A stretch of 64,000 nt of DNA from Parabacteroides sp. FAFU027 (GTDB lineage: Bacteria; Bacteroidota; Bacteroidia; Bacteroidales; UBA7332): NCBI RefSeq assembly GCF_022808675.1, contig NZ_JAKZKV010000004.1:124001-188000 (forward strand). Reading direction: 5' to 3'. Position 1 is the stretch's first letter. Every line of letters starts with the position of its first letter. Shown here piece after piece: positions 36,401 through 45,166 of the stretch. Below the pieces are notes generated by a model, which saw only the letters and a program-made list of their open reading frames with translations, was not told where the DNA came from and searched no databases. The position numbers and the translations under genes were made by a program.

Positions 36401-36540
36401 AGTTATATGGTCAAGTGGATAATGTATTTACTATTTCAAATTATTCAGGACTTGAGCCATCTTTGCCTAGCTCTGGAATTGATTCAGCACCTTATCCGAT
36501 ACCCCGCACATTCATTGTAGGAGTTAATCTGAAGTTCTAA
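33475..36540 (+). CDS. SusC-family TonB-dependent transporter of the fructan locus
   Basis: 1021 residues. The signal sequence (LRKLSLLALFCSFSVAIMAQ) precedes a carboxypeptidase-D-like domain (TKTVTGVVTSSEDGEKLIGV), then the plug with VTGYTSQKKADLTGAV, TSIRIRGMGT, YIIDGVPTT and DASSASIYGARAANGVIIVT, and a beta-barrel ending in the typical terminal Phe (IVGVNLKF). It should import fructo-oligosaccharides through the outer membrane with the SusD partner encoded next. The substrate is inferred from the GH32, fructokinase and regulator genes in the same locus. Confidence 0.96.
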   Translation: MNVKNKFQRSVLRKLSLLALFCSFSVAIMAQTKTVTGVVTSSEDGEKLIGVTVMVKGTTNGSITNVDGKYSISVKDKDATLVFSMVGMKPTEVKIAGKSIINVLLAPDTKLLEQVVVTGYTSQKKADLTGAVSVVKVDEVKDAPFANAAQALQGRVAGVQINTDGAPGGGNTSIRIRGMGTVNNTNPLYIIDGVPTTENLNSINSNDIESIQVLKDASSASIYGARAANGVIIVTTKSGKGKKISVELDINAGVQTVAKQFDVLNSTQWGQVFWQANKNDGTAPSNLFYGNGASPVPVAFLDANKKVPFSNTNWQNEVYRPAMFNKYSAVISNGSDKGNMMFSLNYTDQKGLLDYTFFKRYSARLNSNYILSKNVKVGENLMVANWKDLGASTQDDRGIPYTAMRANPAIPVRDIDGNFTSSMQLASSDIGNPVKALYNSRDNQNDSWRIIGNAYLEVQPVKNLTLKSNLGVEHIQYLNNTLSRKMESSDVNSLSVAYGQGDTYTWTNTANYSLKSGKHDLNVLAGTEAISYMYSNLSAFRRNFTFEDANYMVLDAGSSDKNNGGSKAEWALFSLFGKADYNFANKYLLSGTLRRDASSRLNKSNNSGIFPAFSGAWRMTEESFFPKMDGLSYLKLRAGWGQTGNSEIGNYATYSSYGYDTGNAAYDLNGTGTNSVAGIKILTSGNPNLKWETTTQTNVGLDAAFLNNALTISFDYYTKNTKDMLTIPPVLSVMGENAAMWMNTGDMKNRGFEFVAEYNSKKYGDFSWNGTFNVSKYKNELVRLNSLVTQTGGDKRNIVGKPLGVFYGYVADGIFKTQDEVLNHATQQGKGVGRMIYRDLDHNGVIDANDQTVIGDPNPDLSLGLNLNFMYKNFTLSCFFNSDLGFDIYNTTKRQLEFMTYGDKYTNRGTAILNAWTPQNANASIPALTMLDNNNETRMSSYFIEDGSYLKMRNLRLAYDLKSKAMVSKLGLASVQLYGQVDNVFTISNYSGLEPSLPSSGIDSAPYPIPRTFIVGVNLKF

Positions 36541-36634
36541 TTCTAACTAACGAGTCTTTTGAAGAATATTTAATATAATCAGCGATATTGGAAGGTGTAT
36601 CCTTTTGATTTATTGCGAATTAAATTTATTACAA

Positions 36635-38272
36635 ATGAAAACAATTCATAAATTCATCTATCCTTTGTTTGTCGGGGCGATGTTATTCTCATCGTGTTCT
36701 GATATGTTGGACAAAGAACCTTATGGTCAATTCTCCACTGCTCAAATGGATGCCAATAGTATTGAAGGGTTAATGTCATCGGCGTATGCCGGATTAGAAG
36801 GGCATTTTTTCGGCAATAACGAATCATTTTCCGGTCCGGTTTCAAACTGGGTATTCGATGTTCGTTCCGATGATGCTTATAAAGGTGGAGGTGGCGTTAC
36901 AATGGAGGCTTATCTTACTCAGCTGGAATTATCTAATATAACCAATGATAATCCAGTTGGCCTGAATAAGTGGAGAAATAATTTCTATGGAATAGCGCGT
37001 GTTAACCAGACGATTAGAACCATTAACTCTATCAATCCTGAAAATAAGGCGGAGCTTTTAGGGGAACTCAGACTGATACGTGGCCACTTCTATTTTGACT
37101 TGATTCGTATTTTCGATCGTATTCCTTACATAGATGAGAATACAAATGCGATCAATGCACGATATGATGAACTTACCAGAGAGCAGATTTACGATAAGAT
37201 CTATGATGATCTGAAATTCGGGTATGACAATATTGCCGAAACGCAAACTCAGGCAGGTCGCCTGAATAAGTATGCTGCTGCCGCTTACCTGTGTAAGTTG
37301 TCCATAGAGCGCAAGAAGTATGCTGAAGCAATAACATGGGCAGATGTGGTTATAGGTTCCAATAAATATGCTTTGTACGATAATTACTTAGATATGTCGA
37401 AGCTTGCGTATAACAATAAGAAAGAGTCTGTTTTTGCTATTCAGTTTTCTACAGACAATAATGCGGCACATATCAACTGGGGTAATTTGTTGAATACGAC
37501 CTATTCCGACGGGAATTTGTTTGGCAATGGCGATGATTTCTTTATTGGTAGCCAGAACCTGAGAAACGCATTCCGCACAGATGCAAATGGCCTTCCATAT
37601 TTGGATAATTTCAACTCCGTGGATGTAAATGCAAGTTACACAGGAAATGTAGATCCAAGACTTGATTTTACAATGGAACGAATCGGATTTCCATTCAGAG
37701 GTAATATTGTAAATGAAAAATGGTGTCGTGACCTGGAAACCTATGGTGCAGGTTCTTGTAAAAAAGGCCTGATTGATCCTACTTCTTCTGATATGGTAAA
37801 AGGATTTCCATGGGGGGCAAATGCATTAAACTATAATTTGATCCGTTATGCTGAAGTTTTGCTTTGGAAAGCTGAAGCTTTAATTGAAAGTGGAGGAAAT
37901 CTTGAAACAGCTCGCGGGTTAATCAATCAGGTTCGTGAAAAAGCAAAACGAAGCATTGATAAATTCTACACTCCACGGGATATAGATGTGACAAAAGCAA
38001 ACTACAAAGTTGAGGATTATCCAGCTGCTGGCTGGGATCAGGCCTATGCCCGCAAAGCTTTGCGAATGGAACGCCGATTGGAATTGGCTATGGAAGGACA
38101 CCGTTGGTTTGATCTTGTACGTTGGGGGGTAGCTCCAGAAGTGATGAATACTTATATCTCACAGGAAAAGTCCAAACGTCCATATTTAAGTACTGGTAAT
38201 TTTACATCAGATGAGATTTATCTGCCTGTTCCAAAAGATGAGGTTGAAAATTCAGGAGGTTTATATCAGTAA
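36635..38272 (+). CDS. SusD-family surface glycan-binding lipoprotein of the fructan locus
   Basis: 545 residues from MKTIHKFIYPLFVGAMLFSSC (lipobox); the ATG at 36605 would add 10 residues before the signal. SusD hallmarks include DMLDKEPYGQFSTAQMDANS, GELRLIRGHFYFDLIRIFDR (TPR region), LIRYAEVLLWKAEALIESGG and RMERRLELAMEGHRWFDLVR. It follows SusC after a 94-base gap and caps the transporter while binding fructan. Confidence 0.96.
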   Translation: MKTIHKFIYPLFVGAMLFSSCSDMLDKEPYGQFSTAQMDANSIEGLMSSAYAGLEGHFFGNNESFSGPVSNWVFDVRSDDAYKGGGGVTMEAYLTQLELSNITNDNPVGLNKWRNNFYGIARVNQTIRTINSINPENKAELLGELRLIRGHFYFDLIRIFDRIPYIDENTNAINARYDELTREQIYDKIYDDLKFGYDNIAETQTQAGRLNKYAAAAYLCKLSIERKKYAEAITWADVVIGSNKYALYDNYLDMSKLAYNNKKESVFAIQFSTDNNAAHINWGNLLNTTYSDGNLFGNGDDFFIGSQNLRNAFRTDANGLPYLDNFNSVDVNASYTGNVDPRLDFTMERIGFPFRGNIVNEKWCRDLETYGAGSCKKGLIDPTSSDMVKGFPWGANALNYNLIRYAEVLLWKAEALIESGGNLETARGLINQVREKAKRSIDKFYTPRDIDVTKANYKVEDYPAAGWDQAYARKALRMERRLELAMEGHRWFDLVRWGVAPEVMNTYISQEKSKRPYLSTGNFTSDEIYLPVPKDEVENSGGLYQ

Positions 38273-38282
38273 ATATATCTAA

Positions 38283-38327
38283 CTAACCGGAAAACGTACA
38301 CCGATTTAGTTGTCGTTTTCCGGTTAG
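38283..38327 (+). other. Intercistronic hairpin between SusD and the surface lipoprotein gene
   Basis: Perfect 14-bp stem CTAACCGGAAAACG / CGTTTTCCGGTTAG with a 17-base loop, starting 10 bases after the SusD stop. There is no T-tract, so it more likely protects the upstream SusCD mRNA or partly slows read-through than terminates. Confidence 0.65.
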
Positions 38328-38352
38328 ATGAAAATCTAAAAAACTATATACG

Positions 38353-39750
38353 ATGAAAAAGCTTAATTTTCTATTCGTCTTTTTTCTCCTCGCTCTATTC
38401 GCCTGTGAGAAAGTTCAATATGAAGAAAAAGCAATGCCTGTGGCATTGCCTGTAGATGTACAGACTGTCAATCAGAATAATAATATCAAAGTGACCTGGA
38501 CTGCGCCAGCAGAGGCGGGCGATTATAGTGTCGTGTTGAACTACGATGGTCAGGAATACACAGTCCTGAATAATCCAACGGAGTACACCTTTGTAAATCC
38601 GAAAGTAAATATTGAACATGCAATTACTGTAAAGATTAAAACGGTAGATGGTCGCGTGTCTGAAGGAGTTACAACTCATATCACTATTCAGGGACCAAAT
38701 CCTGTAACTAATTTCTCAGGGATGCGGGATGGCAATGATATTGTTTTAAGTTGGACGTTGCCTCAAATAAATACAGCTACAAGCTTAGAGCTCACCTATA
38801 ATGATGTCGTAGTACCTTTAGCTTCTACAGCGACAACTTATCGGGTTTTAAACACTGCCGGGGATAAGAAATTCACCTTTGGCCTCAGAACTAAAACTGC
38901 GGCAGCAGCTTCACATTATGAATATGCAACAGTAAACAGTTTGAAGTTCGCATTTGTAACTACTTATAATGATATTGCCTCTTTAAGATCTCAGGGCGAT
39001 GACGATGAAGTTGCGGCTGCAAATTGGTTCTTGAATAATTATTCAACTGGAGAAGTTGTTTCTTTGAATAGTATAAAAGACGGATCCGTAAATCTGAATG
39101 ATTATAGTGTTGTATGGATTGCCATTGACAGAGTAGGTACAGGAACTGTTCCTCAGGATTTTGAAAATAGTACTGTTTTGTCGAAAATCATGAACTATTA
39201 TGTGACTGGCGGTAATTTATTACTCACTACACATGCGACACAGTACATCAGTGATCTGGGACGTTGTAGTAGGAAACCGGGTATTATCGGTGCCGGAGGC
39301 GGTGGTATAGGAACGGACACCTGGACTATTAATGCAAACATTGGTGGTATCTATAATCATAACAGTGATCCTCTTTTTGCTGGCATGACTTCATCAGCAG
39401 ATTTCTTCCCGAATTCAGGACCAACTTTCCCATTAATAGGTCCGGGCCAACGTGAGGACCATAACTCGATGTGGGATTTGAACTCTTATGGATATAGTAT
39501 TCCTGCTGCCGGACCAAACGTAGTTAAAGCATTTGAAACAGAAAACAATGCAACTGTAATGGCTACCTGGGGACATGTTACTGACTTCTGTTGCGCAGGT
39601 ATAGTATATTTCCATCCTACGGTTTCATATAAAGGGAAATGTATCTGTATAGGTGTTGCTGCATACGAATGGAATCAGAATACCAACGTAAATCTATATC
39701 AGTCGAATATCGAAAAGCTGACTAAAAATGCGATTGATATTCTAAAGTAA
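38353..39750 (+). CDS. Surface lipoprotein with Fn3-like domains and a DUF4960-like C-terminal domain
   Basis: 465 residues with lipobox signal MKKLNFLFVFFLLALFAC. Residues about 30-115 and 118-200 are Fn3-like (NNIKVTWTAPAEAGDYSVVL; NDIVLSWTLPQINTATSLEL). Residues about 210-465 form an alpha/beta domain (FVTTYNDIASLR, YSVVWIAIDRVG, MNYYVTGGNLLLTTHATQYI, ATWGHVTDFCCAGIVYFHPT) that resembles DUF4960. In the B. thetaiotaomicron levan locus the gene in this position, BT1761, is a surface fructan-binding lipoprotein; a similar role here is inferred from position and layout. Confidence 0.8.
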   Translation: MKKLNFLFVFFLLALFACEKVQYEEKAMPVALPVDVQTVNQNNNIKVTWTAPAEAGDYSVVLNYDGQEYTVLNNPTEYTFVNPKVNIEHAITVKIKTVDGRVSEGVTTHITIQGPNPVTNFSGMRDGNDIVLSWTLPQINTATSLELTYNDVVVPLASTATTYRVLNTAGDKKFTFGLRTKTAAAASHYEYATVNSLKFAFVTTYNDIASLRSQGDDDEVAAANWFLNNYSTGEVVSLNSIKDGSVNLNDYSVVWIAIDRVGTGTVPQDFENSTVLSKIMNYYVTGGNLLLTTHATQYISDLGRCSRKPGIIGAGGGGIGTDTWTINANIGGIYNHNSDPLFAGMTSSADFFPNSGPTFPLIGPGQREDHNSMWDLNSYGYSIPAAGPNVVKAFETENNATVMATWGHVTDFCCAGIVYFHPTVSYKGKCICIGVAAYEWNQNTNVNLYQSNIEKLTKNAIDILK

Positions 39751-39770
39751 CCTGATTATTTCTTGTTTTC

Positions 39771-39805
39771 GGAAACAACTCTCAAATAAAAAGAGAGTTG
39801 TTTCC
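39771..39805 (+). other. Intercistronic hairpin before the first GH32 gene
   Basis: Perfect 13-bp stem GGAAACAACTCTC / GAGAGTTGTTTCC with a 9-base A-rich loop; no T-tract. It is the second such hairpin in the operon. Confidence 0.65.
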
Positions 39806-39847
39806 TGAAACAAAAAGAATAAATACCAACCTTCTTATAAACACAAA

Positions 39848-42334
39848 ATGAAAAAGATACAGTTTACTCAATACGGATGCATTTTTGCTTTTTTGCAGTT
39901 AATTGCCGCAATGGTAACTGTTTCTGCAAACGCAACGACTCCGGTAGCTCTTTTCCCAATGGAACTATCTGGAAATTCAATTCAGGAAATTATTGCCAAT
40001 AAAACGTTTGTCGTTTCTTCAAATCTTGCTCCCGAATCTGTTTTGGGTGCAGAAGGTAATGCTGTTCGATTTGATGGGTACTCCACTATTGTAACAGCCG
40101 AAATTAATGCTGCGGCATTAAACAATCAATCACTTTCTTTTTCACTGTGGTGTGCTATGGAAACTTATCCGATGATGAACACCGATGTGCAGACCAGTAC
40201 TGCAACATACATAGCCGGCAATATGAGAGAAGATCTTAAAACCGGTTTTGCTTTTACGTTGAATAATACAGGTCGTTATGGTTTTGAAGTTTACCTAAGC
40301 GGCACGAAATATACCTGTTATGATAATTACCTTAAACTGCCCAAATACCAATGGGGGCATTTAACAGCGACAGTCAGTATTGCTGACCATCAGATTCTTT
40401 TATACAACAATGGAGAATTAGTTGGCAGAACCTCTTTCTCAGCCAGCCAAATCAATGTGGGCGAAAACACTTTTATGATAGGAAAATCTTTTACAGACGA
40501 CAGAGCCGGTATTTTTCGAACCAACACCATTAACGGTATCGTTGATAATATGAAAATATATTCGAGTGTTTTAGCCCCCACGGAAATTGGTTATCACGTT
40601 CCCGAAAATACAGCTGATCTTTCAATTCCGAAGTCACGACATTCAAATGATATCCAAAGACCCTCGTTTCATGGGCAGCCTGCCACAAACTGGACAAACG
40701 AACCTCATGGATTGGTTTTCTACAACAATAAGTACCATCTTTTTTTTCAGAAAAATGCCAATGGACCATATATGGGGCGTTTGCATTGGGGACACATTAG
40801 CAGTGATGACCTGATAAACTGGAGAGAAGAAAAAATCGCGATAGCTCCTGCCGAAACATACGACCAAAAAGGAACGTGGTCAGGTTGTGTCTTTACTGAT
40901 AATGTGCTGACCGATGGCAAACCTAATATTTTCTATACAGGTGTGGATTATGCGAAAGCAAGTATTGATAGAGCTATTCCGTCTGATAATGATTTGATTG
41001 CATGGACAAAAGATGTTCTAAACCCTTTGGTTCCTAATAAGCCCGCCGGATTGAGTGATGACTTCCGCGATCCGTATGTATTCAAATCGAATAATGAATT
41101 CTATATGATTGTCGGTACATCGAAGAATGGAAAAGGTGCTGCTACGCTACAAAAGTACAATCAGTTGACCAAAAGCTGGAGCAATGATGGGACTATTTTT
41201 TACCAATCCATCAGTACCGATTATGGTACTTTTTGGGAAATGCCTCTTATTGAACCAATGGGAAATGGGAAGTGGATTTTTATGTCAACTGTTTTAGGAG
41301 GTATAAATGGAGTGGAGACGCTTTACTGGGTAGGGACAATCAATAGTGACGGGACTTTTAATCCGATTTCGAATGTGCCTAAGGAAGTCGAATTAGGAAC
41401 AATGGGACGGGACGGTTATGGTCTGTTATCACCATCTGTGACGCATAAAGATGGAAAAATGATTGCAATCGGAATTGTTCCCGACAAATTGCCTTCACAA
41501 AATAATTTGCAGCTTGGATGGGCTCATCTCTATAGTTTACCTCGCGAATGGTCGTTGAGTAATGATAATTTTCTCATACAAAAACCGTATTCCGGATTAG
41601 AGAAGATGCGTGATATGACATCTGCATTTCAATTGACAGATACAGAGGTTAGCGGAACCATTGCCATGCCAAGCGTAGCAGGGAAATCCTTAGAAATTAA
41701 ATCGACATTCATTGTTTCATCGGCAACACGTTTTGGATTTAATGTTAGGAAATCGGGCTCAAATGGCATAGCTATATATTACACTCCATCAACCAATAAA
41801 ATCACTGTAGATGCACAGTCGATTGCCCGTTTGTCAAATGATGCAGGTGTATTCAATGGACTTTATGAGAGTACTTTACCTCAGCAGATGGCACAGGGTG
41901 ATACGCTTACTTTACAGATTTTCGTAGATCATTCTGTTATGGACATATTCGTGAATAAGAAATATGCCTTTTCGTTGAGAGTTTTTCCTACTGACACAAA
42001 TGCCGAACAAGTTGAAGTCTTTTCAGACGGTGGCTCAACAAAAGCAGTATTGGTGGAAGCCTGGAAATTGAATCCGACACTGAGTAACCCAAACGCAGTG
42101 GTAACTGTTTCGCAAGACAATTTTATAATCTATGTGAATAGGGAAACGCTTATTTACAGAAATATTCCTTCTCATTCCATCATCTCGGTGAATGATCTTT
42201 TAGGAAGAATTGTTGCTGTCAAAGATATTGGGGAAGAAACTTCGGGCGAAATAAGATTACCTGAAAAACAGGTTTATCTTGTAAAAGTGTCAGGTCACAA
42301 CTTTTCGGCAGTCAAAAAGATTATTAGCGCTTAA
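39848..42334 (+). CDS. GH32-family protein with N-terminal LamG-like domain; nucleophile position is Glu
   Basis: 828 residues with an N-terminal signal (FAFLQLIAAMVTVSANA). Residues about 35-235 are a LamG/concanavalin-like domain (LSFSLWCAMETYP, WGHLTATVSIADHQILLYNN). Residues about 270-590 are the GH32 five-blade propeller, and the rest includes a C-terminal beta-sandwich (IFVDHSVMDIFVNKKYAFSL) plus an extra tail ending with a type IX sorting-like strand (SGEIRLPEKQVYLVKVSG). The motif normally WMNDPNG reads WTNEPHG, so residue 285 is Glu instead of the nucleophile Asp; the RDP Asp (408) and acid/base Glu (464, WEMP) are kept. Activity is therefore uncertain: an altered enzyme or a binding protein. 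Confidence 0.9.
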   Translation: MKKIQFTQYGCIFAFLQLIAAMVTVSANATTPVALFPMELSGNSIQEIIANKTFVVSSNLAPESVLGAEGNAVRFDGYSTIVTAEINAAALNNQSLSFSLWCAMETYPMMNTDVQTSTATYIAGNMREDLKTGFAFTLNNTGRYGFEVYLSGTKYTCYDNYLKLPKYQWGHLTATVSIADHQILLYNNGELVGRTSFSASQINVGENTFMIGKSFTDDRAGIFRTNTINGIVDNMKIYSSVLAPTEIGYHVPENTADLSIPKSRHSNDIQRPSFHGQPATNWTNEPHGLVFYNNKYHLFFQKNANGPYMGRLHWGHISSDDLINWREEKIAIAPAETYDQKGTWSGCVFTDNVLTDGKPNIFYTGVDYAKASIDRAIPSDNDLIAWTKDVLNPLVPNKPAGLSDDFRDPYVFKSNNEFYMIVGTSKNGKGAATLQKYNQLTKSWSNDGTIFYQSISTDYGTFWEMPLIEPMGNGKWIFMSTVLGGINGVETLYWVGTINSDGTFNPISNVPKEVELGTMGRDGYGLLSPSVTHKDGKMIAIGIVPDKLPSQNNLQLGWAHLYSLPREWSLSNDNFLIQKPYSGLEKMRDMTSAFQLTDTEVSGTIAMPSVAGKSLEIKSTFIVSSATRFGFNVRKSGSNGIAIYYTPSTNKITVDAQSIARLSNDAGVFNGLYESTLPQQMAQGDTLTLQIFVDHSVMDIFVNKKYAFSLRVFPTDTNAEQVEVFSDGGSTKAVLVEAWKLNPTLSNPNAVVTVSQDNFIIYVNRETLIYRNIPSHSIISVNDLLGRIVAVKDIGEETSGEIRLPEKQVYLVKVSGHNFSAVKKIISA

Positions 42335-42411
42335 CCAGAAATAATAAATTCGGATTTGCAAAATTAGTTTACATACTTACGTGTAACTCATAACAAAAAA
42401 CACAATACCTA

Positions 42412-43956
42412 ATGAAAAAGACAATTCTCAGTATAGCGGCATTTGCGCTGTCTGCGTTTACTGTATGTTTCGGGGCGGAAACGGCTACGCAAAGGGCTTT
42501 GGGGCAAGAAGCCTACCGTCCGCACGTTCACTTTACCCCGCAAGCCCACTGGATGAACGATCCCAACGGCATGGTGTACCATAACGGGGAATACCATCTC
42601 TTTTATCAATATTACCCTGATGGAACTACCTGGGGGCCAATGCACTGGGGGCATGCCGTAAGTAAAGACATGATGAACTGGGAGCATCTGCCGATAGCCC
42701 TTTATCCGGATAGTCTCGGATACATCTTTTCGGGAAGTGCGGTGGTGGATATAAACAATACCTCGGGGTTAGGAACAAAAGAAAATCCTCCGATGGTGGC
42801 GGTCTTCACTTACCACAATCCCAAACTTGAACGAAGCGGAAGCAACGTGTATCAGTATCAGGGAATGGCCTATAGCCTGGATAATGGTCGCACCTGGACG
42901 AAATATGCAAAGAACCCGGTTATCCCAAATCCGGGAATGCGTGATTTTAGAGATCCTAAAGTGAGCTGGAACGAGCAGACGCAGAAATGGGTAGTGGTTT
43001 TTGCTGCCGGAGACAAAGTGCGATTCTATTCTTCCCCCAATTTGTTGGATTGGACCTTTGAGAGTGAGTTCGGACAAAACATAGGGGCTCACGGTGGCGT
43101 ATGGGAATGTCCCGATATATTCCCGCTGAAAGCAGGTAATGCAGATAAAACCAAATGGGTGTTGTTGGTCAGCATCAATCCCGGAGGACCTTTCGGAGGC
43201 TCGGCAACTCAGTACTTTGTGGGCGATTTTGATGGGAAAAAATTCAAACCGGATAATACGGAAATCCGCTGGATTGACTTCGGGAAAGACAACTATGCCG
43301 GTGTCACCTGGTCGAATATACCCAAAGCAGACGGCAGACGCCTTTTCCTGGGATGGATGAGCAACTGGCAATATGCAGAGAAAGTGCCGACAGACGCCTG
43401 GCGTAGCGCGATGACACTTCCCCGGGAGTTGTCTCTGGTTCCTTCGAAAGAGGGATATTCATTGGTGTCACAACCGGTGAAAGAGCTTGATGCATTTAGA
43501 AAGAATGAAATAAAAACTGCAGTTAAACAAGTTAATGGCTCGAAAGAGATTTCAACCACTGTCTCACCGGTTCAATTGAAGCTGACTTTCGCGGTAAATC
43601 AGAAGTCTGGCAAACAATTCGGTGTAAAACTGACAAATGGTCAGAATGAGGAAGTGGTAATCGGTTATGATAAGGTGAAGCAGCAACTCTACATGGACCG
43701 TATGAAATCGGGAAAAGTGGATTTTTCCAAAGACTTTCCAGCCATTACTTCGGCAGCTTGTCCGGTAGAGAATGGGAAAGTAGAGCTGAACATTGTAATT
43801 GACGAAGCTTCCGTAGAGGTATTTGCTCAACAAGGAAAAGTGGTGATGACGAACATCGTTTTCCCGACACAGCCTTATTCTAAGCTTTTACTATTCTCCG
43901 ATAAGGGAAAAACCAAAGTGAGTGAATGTAAGATGTGGGAACTGAAAACCCCCTAA
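42412..43956 (+). CDS. GH32 exo-type fructan hydrolase (levanase/inulinase/invertase family)
   Basis: 514 residues with signal peptide MKKTILSIAAFALSAFTVCFGA. All three GH32 catalytic motifs are canonical: WMNDPNG with nucleophile Asp50, RDP with Asp181, and WECPD with acid/base Glu232. The C-terminal beta-sandwich follows (VELNIVIDEASVEVFAQQGK). It should release fructose from fructans or sucrose in the periplasm. The insertion sequence begins 2 bases after its stop codon, and its last two codons (Thr-Pro) and stop lie in a C-rich repeat-like stretch, so the C terminus may be slightly altered from the ancestral form. Confidence 0.96.
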   Translation: MKKTILSIAAFALSAFTVCFGAETATQRALGQEAYRPHVHFTPQAHWMNDPNGMVYHNGEYHLFYQYYPDGTTWGPMHWGHAVSKDMMNWEHLPIALYPDSLGYIFSGSAVVDINNTSGLGTKENPPMVAVFTYHNPKLERSGSNVYQYQGMAYSLDNGRTWTKYAKNPVIPNPGMRDFRDPKVSWNEQTQKWVVVFAAGDKVRFYSSPNLLDWTFESEFGQNIGAHGGVWECPDIFPLKAGNADKTKWVLLVSINPGGPFGGSATQYFVGDFDGKKFKPDNTEIRWIDFGKDNYAGVTWSNIPKADGRRLFLGWMSNWQYAEKVPTDAWRSAMTLPRELSLVPSKEGYSLVSQPVKELDAFRKNEIKTAVKQVNGSKEISTTVSPVQLKLTFAVNQKSGKQFGVKLTNGQNEEVVIGYDKVKQQLYMDRMKSGKVDFSKDFPAITSAACPVENGKVELNIVIDEASVEVFAQQGKVVMTNIVFPTQPYSKLLLFSDKGKTKVSECKMWELKTP

Positions 43957-43958
43957 AT

Positions 43959-43981
43959 CCCCATTTTGGCAGGGCTGTTAA
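43959..43981 (+). repeat. Left inverted repeat of the IS
   Basis: 23 bases, CCCC-ATTTTGG-CAGGGC-TGTTAA; exact inverse at 45144-45166. Confidence 0.85.
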
Positions 43982-43989
43982 ATTCTTAA

Positions 43990-45092
43990 TTAATCGGCTT
44001 TAGATGAGACTAAAGCAAATAGTTCTTTGACTTTATTAGCATGTCTTTCAATCGCATGTTTGATTGAATCAAATCCATTATTACGATAGATATTGATTGA
44101 AATGTTTCTCAGAATAGAAATATTCTCAGGAGCAAATCCACCAACAGGAAAACTCTTGTCTTCATTCATTGTGACATCCTTAACCCAATGCAAACGGTTT
44201 TCGATACACCAATGAGAACGGACGTTTTTGGCAAAAAACTCTGCGCTATCAGACTTTACACTGGAGATGTAGTAACCAACAGCCTGATGGATTTTTCCAT
44301 TTGAATAATGGACTGTCCTTTCGGCCTTAATGATTCGCTTCAACCCAGTCCATTCTTTAGATATACCATTGATATTACTAAAGATAGAAATTCTCCGATG
44401 CTCTGTTCTGTTTCGGGTTTTGTCTGTCCGATCATAACCATCAATTGCAGTATCCTGATTTGAAGTATTGAGTTTAATTTGGTTATATAAATTCGGTTGG
44501 TTAGCTTTTGCCCGAATAATATAATTATTGCGACTCTTTATAATTACCTCTACTGTTTTTTTTGACAATGAAGAGCGTCAAGAGTAAATATGCAATTCTC
44601 AATATCCAGTTTTTCGATCAATTCTTTAACCGTCGGAATCTCACTTGCCTTTGCATTTTCGATCTTCTGACAGCCAACTACTAAGCCCCGTTTGGAAGCA
44701 AAGATGGAAATCAGACTGACAAAATTCTGATAACTGTTATGACTGTTAGTCGTTGTCGAGGCTATTGCTTTACCATCTATACTAAGGAGTTCTTGGTCTT
44801 CCAGCCTTACGTACTGATTTGCCCAGATATTAAAAGCCTCATTGAATTTACTGAAATTCATCTCTTTAAAAACAGCCGTTAATGTTACATGAGATGGAAC
44901 CTTATGTCGCAGTTTTAGTAGTTGTCTAAACTCAGATTCATTGTTTTTCATGAACCTGGCAAGCTCTCTAAAGCCAGATTTGCCACTCATTACTCCAAGA
45001 ATACTCATAATAATGATATTCTGCAAAGAATGGCGACGACCAAATGGTGAGCGATAATCTTCTATTGTGGATAGCACTTCTATTAATTGCAT
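43990..45092 (-). pseudogene. ISAs1-family transposase, split by a frameshift at an A8 run
   Basis: The 5' part (45092-44550, 180 codons) begins MQLIEVLSTIEDYRSPFGRR and carries the first catalytic Asp in LLSIDGKAIA and the second in IFTLDALHCQ. It then hits a stop just after eight A (plus-strand T8 at 44556-44563). The 3' part (44568-43990) continues in the -1 frame with KKTVEVIIKSRNNYII and the Glu region SHWCIENRLHWVKDV. One A fewer than needed for a single frame explains it: either a loss-of-function slip, or programmed -1 frameshifting on the A-run. The second half has no good start of its own. Confidence 0.85.
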
Positions 45093-45143
45093 CGATTGAA
45101 TTTTTATGCTAATATAATCATTTCAAAGAACTAACCAAAGAAC

Positions 45144-45166
45144 TTAACAGCCCTGCCAAAATGGGG
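45144..45166 (-). repeat. Right inverted repeat of the IS
   Basis: Exact inverse complement of the left repeat at 43959-43981. The flanking bases beyond do not match the left flank as a direct repeat. Confidence 0.85.

Larger units (their letters stand above)
43959..45166 (-). mobile_element. ISAs1-family insertion sequence
   Basis: About 1.2 kb bounded by 23-bp perfect inverted repeats (43959-43981 and 45144-45166, beginning CCCCATTTTGGCAGGG and reading inward to TGTTAA). It holds one transposase split by a frameshift. It sits between the second GH32 gene and the MFS gene, transcribed against the operon. I see no direct target duplication; the exact ends could also lie at the inner CAGGGCTG. 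Confidence 0.85.

Noticed and set aside
42769-43371. 200-codon minus-strand frame inside the second GH32 gene
   Set aside because: Antisense to a clear GH32 coding region, with no recognisable domain.
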